DNA of 64,000 bases, taken from contig JARYMF010000010.1 of the NCBI GenBank assembly GCA_029907255.1, forward strand, positions 1 through 64,000, read 5' to 3'. The stretch's first letter is position 1; the number at the start of each line of letters is the position of its first letter. Under the pieces are notes generated by a model, which made no database searches, was not told where the DNA came from, and saw only the letters and a list, made by a program, of their open reading frames with translations. Both the position numbers and the translations under genes were made by a program. Positions 26,624-35,342 of the stretch are shown here, one piece after another. This DNA comes from Armatimonadota bacterium. GTDB taxonomy: Bacteria; Armatimonadota; UBA5829; DTJY01.

Positions 26624-27630
26624 ATCTTAAAGACCATACCCACCCTGTCCCATTGGCGTCTTCTAATTCGATTTGCAAGAGTGCCGAGAATACCTAGATA
26701 AACAGTAGGTAGGGCATAAGGGAAGAACTTACGCGTGATTTTTATCTTATTCAGCAGATAATAATAATCCGAAATATAGCTTTTACAATTAGCCGCACGG
26801 CTACTTCCCCCAACAGCTCTGCCTTCTTTATGATAGACGACGCTGTCCGGAGCGTAGAGCAAGTCGAATGCACCCCGTGCGCGCATTACCCAATCGAGCT
26901 CTTCAAAATAGAAAAAATAGTCCTCGCTCATTAAACCAACTGTCTCTAGAAATTGGCGAGATACGAGCATGCATGCCCCAGTTACATATGACATATTGCG
27001 TTCCACTTCTAGTAAATCATAAGGCACATCTGCCGATTTTAGCCAGCCAATTTGTTTGGTTGTTCCGAACCACCGATTATATGAAACGCCGCCGAGGACC
27101 TGTACTTTTTCCGGCTCATCGTAGTAGAGTATTTTTGCACCACACATGCCAGCAACCGGCGATTCTACCATCCGACGCACCATGCCACTTAAGGCATTTG
27201 GAGTCACCACTGTGTCGTTATTCAACAGCCATACGTATCCGCAGTCTCCCTTGGCAAGCGCATATCGTATTCCAACATTGTTTCCGCCTGCAAATCCTAA
27301 GTTTTCATCAATCCTTATGATAACAAGCCGAGGCTCTGTATCCCCAGCTTCCCCACCTGCCTCCGCTTTGGCTCGGTCATATTCTTGAAATTCAATAGGC
27401 TTGGGAACCGGCGGAAAAACTAGATAACGAAGAGGATTTTCTGGCGCTATTTCGACTTGATACCGTCCCTCAGCCCATTCTTTTATTCGCTCTACCGAAG
27501 CATCTTTAGAGCCGTTATCGCACACTACCACTTGAAAATCGGGATAGTCGCTTCTAAAAACACTTTCTAGACATTCGATTGTGTCCTGCCAACCATTCCA
27601 ATTGAGGACAATGATGTAGACTCTCTGCAT
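26614..27630 (-). CDS. Glycosyltransferase family 2
   Basis: 338 residues, GT-A fold. MQRVYIIVLNWNGWQDTIE starts the Rossmann-like domain, VVVCDNGSKDAS and LNNDTVVTP supply the DxD-type metal site, and EELDWVMRARGAF is the acceptor-side ED motif. An insertion of about 40 residues rich in Pro, Glu and Ala (90-130) precedes the NLGFAGGNN strand. The size and NLGFAGGNN fit rhamnosyltransferase-like enzymes. It overlaps genes on both sides by one and ten bases. Confidence 0.9.
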   Translation of the reverse strand: MQRVYIIVLNWNGWQDTIECLESVFRSDYPDFQVVVCDNGSKDASVERIKEWAEGRYQVEIAPENPLRYLVFPPVPKPIEFQEYDRAKAEAGGEAGDTEPRLVIIRIDENLGFAGGNNVGIRYALAKGDCGYVWLLNNDTVVTPNALSGMVRRMVESPVAGMCGAKILYYDEPEKVQVLGGVSYNRWFGTTKQIGWLKSADVPYDLLEVERNMSYVTGACMLVSRQFLETVGLMSEDYFFYFEELDWVMRARGAFDLLYAPDSVVYHKEGRAVGGSSRAANCKSYISDYYYLLNKIKITRKFFPYALPTVYLGILGTLANRIRRRQWDRVGMVFKIWR

Positions 27631-28805
27631 TATGCCGCTCCAGTATTGCGTGAGCTTAGCAAATCGGAGATATAAGCCATTGCTTCATCAAACCGCGCCT
27701 TCCAGGAGTTCGATTTGGCACATTGAATACGCTCTTCTCGCAGACTATTTTTTTCCTCTTCCAACGCCTCACGAAGAAATGCCGCGAATTCTTTGGAATC
27801 TTGCGCAATCTTTACCAATGGCTTAAGTGGTTCGACTTCTGGCAAATATGTGGATACAACAGGCAATCCTGCCGAAAAGTACTCATAGAGTTTGTTTGGA
27901 TTGATTGCCGCCGTGAACTCATTTACTTTGAAGGGGATTATACCGACATCGGCATGTTGATAATATCCAGGTAACTCTTTATATGGCTTTGGTCCCAGTA
28001 GATACACGTTCGGCATGCTCGAAAACACACTGTTTTCAACCCCTTCGCAGCGACCAATTAGCACAAAAGACATGTCTGGAAGGTCTCTAGCTATGCTCGC
28101 AACTAAATCAGTGTCGAACCACCGCTCGATTGCACCTGCATACACTGCTCTTGGAGGCGGGATGCCCAAATAATCTGCGGGCAGGGGCATTGGAGATAAG
28201 AAATGTTCAACTTCCGCACCGTTTGGCAAATATATGCCTTTTCCACCTAAATTCTCCACGTGTTTGGCAAGTACTTTGGAAGTAACAAAAACTAAATCAG
28301 CGCTTTTAATTAGCGCCTTCTCAAACTCCTCTATGCAACTTGGCATTCCCCTGAAACCTGCATATAAATCATTTACTCTAAAGACAAGTACATCATGCTT
28401 CACGATGTTAGCAATTTCTGCAAACAAAGGGTTGGATATCCAAACTACATCTACCTTGTCAAAGCCAAGCCTAGTCAATACACTTTTCACCGAGGGAAAT
28501 GTACAGTAGAGACTCAGCTTGCCTACCACCTTGCTGTCAAAAAGCCAGTGGCGCCTACAAGGCAGTATTGTAAACGGCACGTACAGCGAGAGACGTTCGT
28601 GCTCCGAGCTTCGCGCCCCTCGGGAAAGACTGAAAGCATACTTTGTTCTTTCGCGGCATCCTGTAAGAAAACTCAAAGGGTGGATATACTGCGATACCCA
28701 GAGCACCTCATCCCCATGCTCGAGAAAATGCCTAGCATAGTGATGACTGCCTATTTGCACAGACGAATTCCAATCTATTGTTTCTGCAATAAGAATCTTC
28801 TTCAT
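27630..28805 (-). CDS. Glycosyltransferase (GT4-like, GT-B fold)
   Basis: 391 residues. The N domain begins MKKILIAETIDWNSS and contains VDVVWISNPLFAEI. The donor domain has AVYAGAIERWFDTDLVASIA, NVYLLGPKPYKELPGYY and YEYFSAGLPVVSTYLPEVE. This resembles the family annotated near teichuronic-acid and exopolysaccharide transferases of the TuaH type. The start codon overlaps nothing upstream; 131 bases without features separate it from the next gene. Confidence 0.83.
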   Translation of the reverse strand: MKKILIAETIDWNSSVQIGSHHYARHFLEHGDEVLWVSQYIHPLSFLTGCRERTKYAFSLSRGARSSEHERLSLYVPFTILPCRRHWLFDSKVVGKLSLYCTFPSVKSVLTRLGFDKVDVVWISNPLFAEIANIVKHDVLVFRVNDLYAGFRGMPSCIEEFEKALIKSADLVFVTSKVLAKHVENLGGKGIYLPNGAEVEHFLSPMPLPADYLGIPPPRAVYAGAIERWFDTDLVASIARDLPDMSFVLIGRCEGVENSVFSSMPNVYLLGPKPYKELPGYYQHADVGIIPFKVNEFTAAINPNKLYEYFSAGLPVVSTYLPEVEPLKPLVKIAQDSKEFAAFLREALEEEKNSLREERIQCAKSNSWKARFDEAMAYISDLLSSRNTGAA

Positions 28806-28936
28806 GTCTAACTATCAAAACCTATCTTCTGCAAAGGTATACCTATTTCCTTGACTTAGCCCTTGATTAAGCGCTTCAAGAATTGCACAAGAATCTATTT
28901 AGTGAGCCATCAAAAAGTCTTGCGGTACGAATAGAT

Positions 28937-30121
28937 TTATTTATTAAGAAAAATACCTTGGAGTAGCCTGTCGTAAATGGCTTCTAAACGTGGAATAGTT
29001 ACTCTAAGGCTATAATTTTCTTCTATATGCTTGCGCCCAGCAATCGCCATAGACTCCCATATTTCAGGATGATTTACTAGAAAGCGTAGACGGTCGGCAA
29101 GCGCCTCGACATCGCGTTCTGGCACGAGAAAACCTGATTGGCCGTCAATTATGACCTCAGGGATATCACAATGCCGACTTGCAATCACTGGCAAGCCAGA
29201 CGCCGACATTTCAATAAGACAAACCGGTGCTCCTCCTTCAGCATCGCCATCCGCAGCGACTACACTAGGAGCTAAACAAATATGTGCCTTCTCTACTTCG
29301 CGGAGAAACTCCTTGTATGGAATGTAGCCTGTGATGCGAACTTTATCCGCAATTGACTCAGCGGCAATTATTTTGAGAATCTCGGCTTTGATCTCAAGTT
29401 CGGGGCCAACTCTGCCATCGCCAACAATGGTTAAGCGAACGTTTGGATGGTCAGACGCAACTCGCGCGAAGGCGCGTAAGGCATAGGGAATTCCTTTTTT
29501 CTCTCGAAACGTGCCAACAACAATGATATTAATTAAGCCGTCGTCTGAAAGGCGGCGTGGTTTAAATGGAATAAGACTCAAATTAACACCAAGATGCTGA
29601 ACAACCACCTTCTCGCTAGGGCATCCTAGTGAAATAAGGGTTTGTTTCATGTGATTGCCCTCAGCAAGAAATAAATCGCCTTCCTCAAACAGCTTTTTAA
29701 ATCTGCGATGCCATTTCGGAGCACGGTTGGGAATTTGGCATGCATCTGCACCATAAAAGGCGGTTATCAGCGGCAGACCTGTTGTCCTTTTTAAGGGAAG
29801 CATACCATATCCTGTTGGACCAAAATGGGCGTGAATTAGGGCGGCTCCATACTTGTGGACGAGATGGGTTAACTTCCTTTTTCTGATGCCTAGCGCCATC
29901 TCGAAGGCGCGGTTTGCAGCAAACTGCCATAGCGAACGCGGATTTTCGATAAGGGGGCTACACTTATAAACGTCAGGAAAAGGAAAGACATCCGTATTCT
30001 CAATTTTGCTGGCGGCGACTATGGATCTGTAGCGGTTTGTTTCGGCAACCTGTGAATAAATCCAGCTGCCGGTAATAAAAAGATAGGTTTCTACGACATG
30101 TAAAACAACGTGATTACTCAT
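28937..30121 (-). CDS. Glycosyltransferase family 4 (WcaL/AmsK-like)
   Basis: 394 residues. Key stretches are ALIHAHFGPTGYGMLPL, LITAFYGADACQIP, FLAEGNHMKQTLISLG (the usual signature of WcaL-type transferases), VGTFREKKGIPYALRAFA, ITGYIPYKEF and MSASGLPVIASRHCDIPEV. WcaL adds galactose in colanic acid synthesis; the sugar here is unknown. It follows wzx after a 47-base gap. Confidence 0.87.
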   Translation of the reverse strand: MSNHVVLHVVETYLFITGSWIYSQVAETNRYRSIVAASKIENTDVFPFPDVYKCSPLIENPRSLWQFAANRAFEMALGIRKRKLTHLVHKYGAALIHAHFGPTGYGMLPLKRTTGLPLITAFYGADACQIPNRAPKWHRRFKKLFEEGDLFLAEGNHMKQTLISLGCPSEKVVVQHLGVNLSLIPFKPRRLSDDGLINIIVVGTFREKKGIPYALRAFARVASDHPNVRLTIVGDGRVGPELEIKAEILKIIAAESIADKVRITGYIPYKEFLREVEKAHICLAPSVVAADGDAEGGAPVCLIEMSASGLPVIASRHCDIPEVIIDGQSGFLVPERDVEALADRLRFLVNHPEIWESMAIAGRKHIEENYSLRVTIPRLEAIYDRLLQGIFLNK

Positions 30122-30168
30122 GTTTAATAAATTAATTTATTAAAAGCTAATGCCAACCCTCTTGTACG

Positions 30169-31707
30169 TCACAATGCTCTGGCACTAACAGCATCTGCGG
30201 CATCACTATCACCAAGCTGTTTGCGCATTTCTCGGAAGCGGCGGTATTGATCTAACAAGATTTCCCGTGTCTCCACATATGCTCTGACGCCTAAAAAATG
30301 AATCAACAGCCAATAAATTAGCACCCCAATTATTATTTGGCATGCAAGCTTTGCCCCGTAAGGCAACGTGGTTGGCAATATGACACCCACTCCGAATACA
30401 ACAGCAGCCATGGCAATAGAACAACCTAGCACCCCAAACAGATTGCGCCAAAGTTGCCAATAGCTTAGGTTTACCAGTTTTCCTGCGAAATAAAATGCCG
30501 GATAAGAATTCAAGAGCGATGCAACAGCATAACCAATTGCCACCCCCATTATTCCCCAACGCAAACCAATTACGATTCCAAGCACTGCAGTTGCTTTAAC
30601 GAAAAGGCTGACCTTGAATTGCAGGTCAGCCCTTCCTTGAGAAAGATACAGGTTTCCATTGAGTGTGCCAATGGACTGCATTAGTCCTACTATGGAGAAT
30701 ACCCTAAGCAGAGGTATCATTCCTGACCATTTTGCGCCGAAAACTGCCAAAACTAGTGGTTCCACGGCAACAAAGAGGCCTGCCATCATTGGAAAAGTTA
30801 TCAAAGCTATCGTTCGGGTTACTTGAAGGTATATGTTTCTCACGCGTGCCTTTTCATTTTGAATAATAGAAAGCGCCGGGAACATCACCCTTGAGATAAC
30901 ACGCGATACATTGGTTAAAGGAAAAAGCATAACCTGGTAGGCATTCTTATAAATGCCCAATGGGTTGCTACCAATAAACCGCCCAATTAGCAAATAATCT
31001 ATATTTCGAACCCAGTAGTTGAGCACATCGGTTCCTAACAAATTGGCACCAAACCCTAAAAGATCCCTTATTGCATTCCAGCGAAAAATGAGACTAGGCC
31101 GCCAAGCACTCATCAACCAAAGCATGGCGGCAGTCACCGATGTAAGAACAACCGATTGTGCAGCTAGGCTCCATACACCTGCACCTGCATAAGCCATCGT
31201 TATAGCCACAACGCTAGAAACTACAACCGCTGTTATATCAGCAACGAAAAGCCTGCGGAAATCAAGGGTTTTTACAAAGTTGGTCCTCTGGACGATGCTC
31301 AGCGAACCAATCGCAAAATTGGCTGATATTAGAAGAGTGAGCGGCCTCAGGATTTGCTCACCGTAGAAGTTTGAAATAAGCGGTGAACAGATAATAAATG
31401 CCGAAGTCAAAATCAAACCTGCGATCACGTTTAGCCAAAATACAGACGACAAATGTTCTTGGCGAATGTCTTGTTTTTGTACCAACGCAGAGCCTAATCC
31501 CATTTCTGCGAAGATATTGGCAAAGCTTGTGATTACTACAACCATCGCCAGCAAGCCAAATTCACGCGGCGAAAGCAAACGCGCAAGGACAATCATTGTC
31601 AAGGCCGCCAGAACTTGATTGCCTGCCTGGCCTGCCACACTCCAACCTATTCCACGAATTGTCTTAATCTTTAACTCATCAGCGGTTTGTTGTTTTTCAT
31701 TTAACAT
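30169..31707 (-). CDS. Lipopolysaccharide/polysaccharide flippase (Wzx/WzxC-type, MOP superfamily)
   Basis: About 512 residues, 12-14 hydrophobic helices. The start MLNEKQQ at 31707 is preferred: it lies inside ATGTTAA, which ends the methyltransferase gene, with AAGG eight bases upstream. Motifs GIGWSVAGQAGNQ, LARLLSPREFGLLAMV, FAEMGLGSALVQ and WVRNIDYLLIGRFIG are typical of WzxC. It flips the lipid-linked repeat unit across the inner membrane. The last 30 residues are cytoplasmic and charged. Confidence 0.9.
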   Translation of the reverse strand: MLNEKQQTADELKIKTIRGIGWSVAGQAGNQVLAALTMIVLARLLSPREFGLLAMVVVITSFANIFAEMGLGSALVQKQDIRQEHLSSVFWLNVIAGLILTSAFIICSPLISNFYGEQILRPLTLLISANFAIGSLSIVQRTNFVKTLDFRRLFVADITAVVVSSVVAITMAYAGAGVWSLAAQSVVLTSVTAAMLWLMSAWRPSLIFRWNAIRDLLGFGANLLGTDVLNYWVRNIDYLLIGRFIGSNPLGIYKNAYQVMLFPLTNVSRVISRVMFPALSIIQNEKARVRNIYLQVTRTIALITFPMMAGLFVAVEPLVLAVFGAKWSGMIPLLRVFSIVGLMQSIGTLNGNLYLSQGRADLQFKVSLFVKATAVLGIVIGLRWGIMGVAIGYAVASLLNSYPAFYFAGKLVNLSYWQLWRNLFGVLGCSIAMAAVVFGVGVILPTTLPYGAKLACQIIIGVLIYWLLIHFLGVRAYVETREILLDQYRRFREMRKQLGDSDAADAVSARAL

Positions 31708-32432
31708 ATCCAGGACCTTTGCAAGGCGAAGGTGATAAGCCGCTGCCAAAGAGTCAAACTTAGTCTATCTTCTGCGCAGGCAAAGAGAAAACGACGTCCT
31801 CTGCCCCATGGAGCGGTTGAGCCAAGGTAAGCAACATCCTTCGGCGAAGTGTTTTCCTTAAGCAAACGCCAAATCCAAGCAATCGGACGCTCAGCAACGT
31901 GAATGGCACTTTCACCGCTGTTGCACCCTAATTCAAAAAATAGAACTCTTGCAGAGTGCGCCACGGCACTGAGCAATGCTTTTGCTTCTTCTAGGTTTTC
32001 GTTACCTCTAGAAACCCATTGAAACACGCTCAGCATCAAGGCAATGTCGTAGCTTTTGCCCGCCAAATCTGCTTGCTCTAATCTCTTGTTATGCCATCGG
32101 ACTGGGAGGTTAGTAGCTTCCGCAATCTGAGCGCCAAATTGGGCATAATGCTTGTGCGGCTCATAAGCATCCACAAGTGCGCCCAGTTTGGCAAAATTAA
32201 ACGAATAGAACCCAGCATTAGCGCCAACATCCAGCACGCGCAATCCAGCTATTGAAGGAAATGACTGAAGGGAATGATTTATCAAGCGCCATTTACGAAA
32301 GGCAGACTCCTTCGAACTTGACGTCTTAAGTCGTTCGAATTCTGGAAAGGGCAACGGATGGTATATATGCCCTGTAGATTCGCAAGGGTTCCTTTCGATA
32401 TTCTCAGCAATCTGTCTTAGCCTGGTATTCAT
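31701..32432 (-). CDS. Class I SAM-dependent methyltransferase
   Basis: 243 residues. The SAM-binding loop LRVLDVGANAGFYSFNFAK lies at about residues 63-81, the acidic strand 2 ends in VDAYEPHK, and motif IV is DIALMLSVFQWVSRG. This resembles the methyltransferases paired with WbdD-like and FkbM-like enzymes in polysaccharide loci. AGGG lies nine bases before the ATG. The gene overlaps its upstream neighbour by 29 bases and wzx by seven, so production is coupled. The methyl acceptor is probably a sugar or the neighbour's product. Confidence 0.83.
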   Translation of the reverse strand: MNTRLRQIAENIERNPCESTGHIYHPLPFPEFERLKTSSSKESAFRKWRLINHSLQSFPSIAGLRVLDVGANAGFYSFNFAKLGALVDAYEPHKHYAQFGAQIAEATNLPVRWHNKRLEQADLAGKSYDIALMLSVFQWVSRGNENLEEAKALLSAVAHSARVLFFELGCNSGESAIHVAERPIAWIWRLLKENTSPKDVAYLGSTAPWGRGRRFLFACAEDRLSLTLWQRLITFALQRSWIC

Positions 32433-33105
32433 CTCGAATAGCCCTAATAAAATTCTGATTGATGGAATACTCTTGAGGATCTAAACTAAGTATGCGGTCA
32501 TATATCTGTCTAAAAAAAGGCTCTTGATTGACTTTGCTCGATACGAATCTTAAGTATAGGCAGTCGGTGCGATTAAAATAAGTTGCCAACGCCGCCTTGT
32601 GCTTCCCGTCAGCGATTAAATATACTGGCTTTTCTTTGAAGATTATCCTCCGCACGTAAATATAGAAGGGCTTATTCTCATTTAACTCCCCTAGCCTCAA
32701 TTGAAAGCAGTGGCGCAACTGCTCAAGGTCGGGGTCAAAAGGCAAGCGTGAGTCGAGAGTACCCGATTTGCATCTCAAAACGTAGTCAGAATCTTGCGTC
32801 AAAGTTCCCGACGCCATCTGTTGCATCAAACTAAAATGCGGCGATTGGAGCAAGCTAACGCCGCACAAGGTATAGCGGTCGCGGAGAAAATCAGCCGACA
32901 GCAAGAGGTCAGAAGAATCAACAAAGGCTGACTTTAGAGGCATTTCATCCTCTACATACTCATCCAGCCGATTTGAACTAAAACGGCCGAAAAGGCATTT
33001 TAGCCCGGCTTCCGTCTCAAAAACACATATTCTTCCAGGCCGACACAGATTATAAAACCGCTCTGCAATCTTTATCACACGGTTCCGCCGTAGATTTATA
33101 ATCAT
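32404..33105 (-). CDS. Protein of unknown function with a possible ParB/Srx-like fold
   Basis: 233 residues. I do not recognise a named family. The only motif is VYLIADGKHKAALATYF (about residues 178-194), similar to the DG-x-H-R-x-x-A loop of ParB/sulfiredoxin-fold proteins that bind or cleave nucleotides. Tyr, Phe and Arg are frequent, and there is no membrane helix or signal peptide. It overlaps the methyltransferase gene by 29 bases, which ties it to methylation or to a sugar-nucleotide substrate. No clear ribosome-binding site is seen. Confidence 0.65.
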   Translation of the reverse strand: MIINLRRNRVIKIAERFYNLCRPGRICVFETEAGLKCLFGRFSSNRLDEYVEDEMPLKSAFVDSSDLLLSADFLRDRYTLCGVSLLQSPHFSLMQQMASGTLTQDSDYVLRCKSGTLDSRLPFDPDLEQLRHCFQLRLGELNENKPFYIYVRRIIFKEKPVYLIADGKHKAALATYFNRTDCLYLRFVSSKVNQEPFFRQIYDRILSLDPQEYSINQNFIRAIRDEYQAKTDC

Positions 33106-33180
33106 ATTAACCGTCTGCCTCCAGGATGACTAACAGCTCTTCAACAGACGCTAGCATTTCTGCAAGATCATTACAAACAA

Positions 33181-33213
33181 GGCTTTGGAAAGCTCCATGC
33201 TGATTCCAAAGCC
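33181..33213 (-). terminator. Candidate terminator after the ATP-grasp/methyltransferase gene
   Basis: Perfect 10-bp arms GGCTTTGGAA (33181-33190) and TTCCAAAGCC (33204-33213). Read on the minus strand they are followed by TTGTTTGTAATG. The 204-base gap around it holds no gene. If it works, the genes downstream (33105 leftward) need a new start or readthrough. Confidence 0.5.
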
Positions 33214-33309
33214 GCTATCATTCTTGGGGAAATTTAGTTTTTATTACTACACATCCCTTCGGAATGGCAAAATTAAAGTTTTTCTATTGGTTATCGTGAC
33301 AAATCCAAC

Positions 33310-35199
33310 TTAATCTTCATTTTTATCTAACAAATAAATCATCTGTCTCGCGAATAAACTTGGAAAAAATCGAGCTAAAATACTATTTTGTGGAACAGCG
33401 GCTCTTGCAAACCGAACTTTCCAACCAAAGCTCTGGCATACATCCATGAAATCCTTGTGGGTCCATAACCTCACATGTTCCTTCATATGGTATAACACAT
33501 CGGTAATGGGCACCCTGCCAAAAAGCAACCGGAGCCTGTGCTGCCAATAGCCACAATTTGGAATTGAGACAACAATTTTATTGGATATGGTAAACATCTT
33601 TGCGATAGCATCTTCAGCATCAGGGATGTGTTCGATGACTTGAAGCATGGTTACTACGTCAAAATGCATATTACGAAAAAGCTCATTTTCGTTAAAGAAA
33701 GGTATTTCCCTTGGGAAGTCAGCGGGTTTGCAAACATCACAACCTGCTATATTCTTATAACCTTTGCTTTTAAGATATCTTAGAAATTCTCCACTGCCGC
33801 ATCCATAATCCAAAATATTATCCGTAGGCCGAATCATATTTGCCGCAATTTCAAACCTTGGATAGAAAGCCCTCGAACTTCCATCCTCTATACGGCGGTT
33901 CCAATAATCATTATAGGTCGGCATAGGGTCAATAGGAGCCTTTCGGCTGATGTATCTGGCGCATTGAATTACTGCCTTTAATGGCCTAAGAAACCTTCTA
34001 ACTATAGGCCGTGCAAGCCTACGTGCGCCTGGAATGGGATCTTTCCAACTGAAAACAGCCTCATTAAAGTAGAAATAAGGCTTAAGCCTTTCCCAAAGCG
34101 AAACCTTCCATTCAGGATTATTTCGCCTCCATTTCCAATCCTCCCAGTCGCCGATGATGTCAATCCAATACCTACCGCCATCACGCTGCCTAGCAGTAAA
34201 CAGATGCTGACCTGTGCTGAGGAGATATTGCTGAAGCGGAAGGTTTACGCCTTTTAATGCCGCCATACCAATCCAAAAATCTAGACGCGGATTAAGTTCG
34301 ATAAATTGCCATTTTCCTTCTTTCTTATTCCAAATAAACTCAATGCCACCAGGACCAACGTACTCAATAGCTTTTAAGAACCGCTCGGTTAAACTATATA
34401 TCTCAGGGATGTAATCAGACTCACCGACTGTGCATGTACCGAAGTCAGCAGGCCACTGACGAACCTTGCGCCCAATAAAAACTGCCGGGATAGAATGGTC
34501 CTCTGCCGCTACGAACTTAATAGTTGGGAGCTCGCGATTGGGTACGTATAGGTATTCCTGAACAAAATAGGCTATTTCTGCTTCCTCCACCATTGCCGCC
34601 TTTTCAAGCAATTCCTGGCGGTTGTTAACTTTTGCTGCTTTCGAGCCAAATAGATGTTGAAACCTTCCTGTATTGATGAGCTTTCTGCCTTTAAACGTGA
34701 ACCTAGCCACCAGAGGTTTAATTATCGCCGGGAAGGCGTCCCACTCTAATAGCTGATTCCTAGTTGGGTTTGTTAACGTTAGCGGAAGGGGCACTCCCGC
34801 CTGTTCAGCAAACCTTAGCATATGTTCTTTATTAAAGAATCGGTCAAGCTTATCAAGTGGCAGGTAGGGATATAGGCATACTGGCGAAAGTTCAACCTGA
34901 TAAAGACTTACAATATATGCAAAAACATCCTCTGCCATAAAGAGCACCGGCTTTGATTCTTGGTTTTTCCCATATTCAACGAGCCATTGAACAAAAGCCT
35001 CATGGTCCTTAAGTGGATCGGGGACAATGTGCCGTTCTACGACATAGCGTGAATAGAAACTGTCACACTTATCCGGATTAGCAGCAACTACGGGAATTCC
35101 AGCAAGTCCAAGTGATTGAATATGCCCATACCCGGCGACCGTGCCAGCAGGAAAGACAATAGCCTTTGATTCCCTAGAAAACTTCGGCAGGTTATTCAT
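33310..35199 (-). CDS. ATP-grasp ligase fused to a SAM-dependent methyltransferase
   Basis: 629 residues. The N-terminal half is a CarB-like ATP-grasp enzyme: a pre-ATP-grasp Rossmann region (10-110), a lid (about 120-220) with AIIKPLVAR at 158-166 (likely the ATP Lys161), and metal-binding Glu301 and Asn303 in FIELNPRLD. A basic linker (about 385-425) leads to a methyltransferase with ILDYGCGSGEF at 462-472 and MLQVIEHIPDAEDAI. ATP-grasp enzymes of this kind join a carboxylate to an amine. GAGGG lies before the ATG. The fusion suggests amidation of a sugar acid, made by the nearby UDP-sugar dehydrogenase, followed by methylation; this is inference. Confidence 0.85.
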   Translation of the reverse strand: MNNLPKFSRESKAIVFPAGTVAGYGHIQSLGLAGIPVVAANPDKCDSFYSRYVVERHIVPDPLKDHEAFVQWLVEYGKNQESKPVLFMAEDVFAYIVSLYQVELSPVCLYPYLPLDKLDRFFNKEHMLRFAEQAGVPLPLTLTNPTRNQLLEWDAFPAIIKPLVARFTFKGRKLINTGRFQHLFGSKAAKVNNRQELLEKAAMVEEAEIAYFVQEYLYVPNRELPTIKFVAAEDHSIPAVFIGRKVRQWPADFGTCTVGESDYIPEIYSLTERFLKAIEYVGPGGIEFIWNKKEGKWQFIELNPRLDFWIGMAALKGVNLPLQQYLLSTGQHLFTARQRDGGRYWIDIIGDWEDWKWRRNNPEWKVSLWERLKPYFYFNEAVFSWKDPIPGARRLARPIVRRFLRPLKAVIQCARYISRKAPIDPMPTYNDYWNRRIEDGSSRAFYPRFEIAANMIRPTDNILDYGCGSGEFLRYLKSKGYKNIAGCDVCKPADFPREIPFFNENELFRNMHFDVVTMLQVIEHIPDAEDAIAKMFTISNKIVVSIPNCGYWQHRLRLLFGRVPITDVLYHMKEHVRLWTHKDFMDVCQSFGWKVRFARAAVPQNSILARFFPSLFARQMIYLLDKNED

Positions 35200-35342
35200 T
35201 TAATCCCTCATAAATTTCCTTTTCTGTTGGAAAATCCATGTTAAAAGCAAGCCTTATAAAATTCCATTGTTTTCTAAGTCTCAATATTAAAAACAGGTGC
35301 GGGAAAGGCGTGCGGCAACAATGCTAAAGAGTTGGCTATTCA

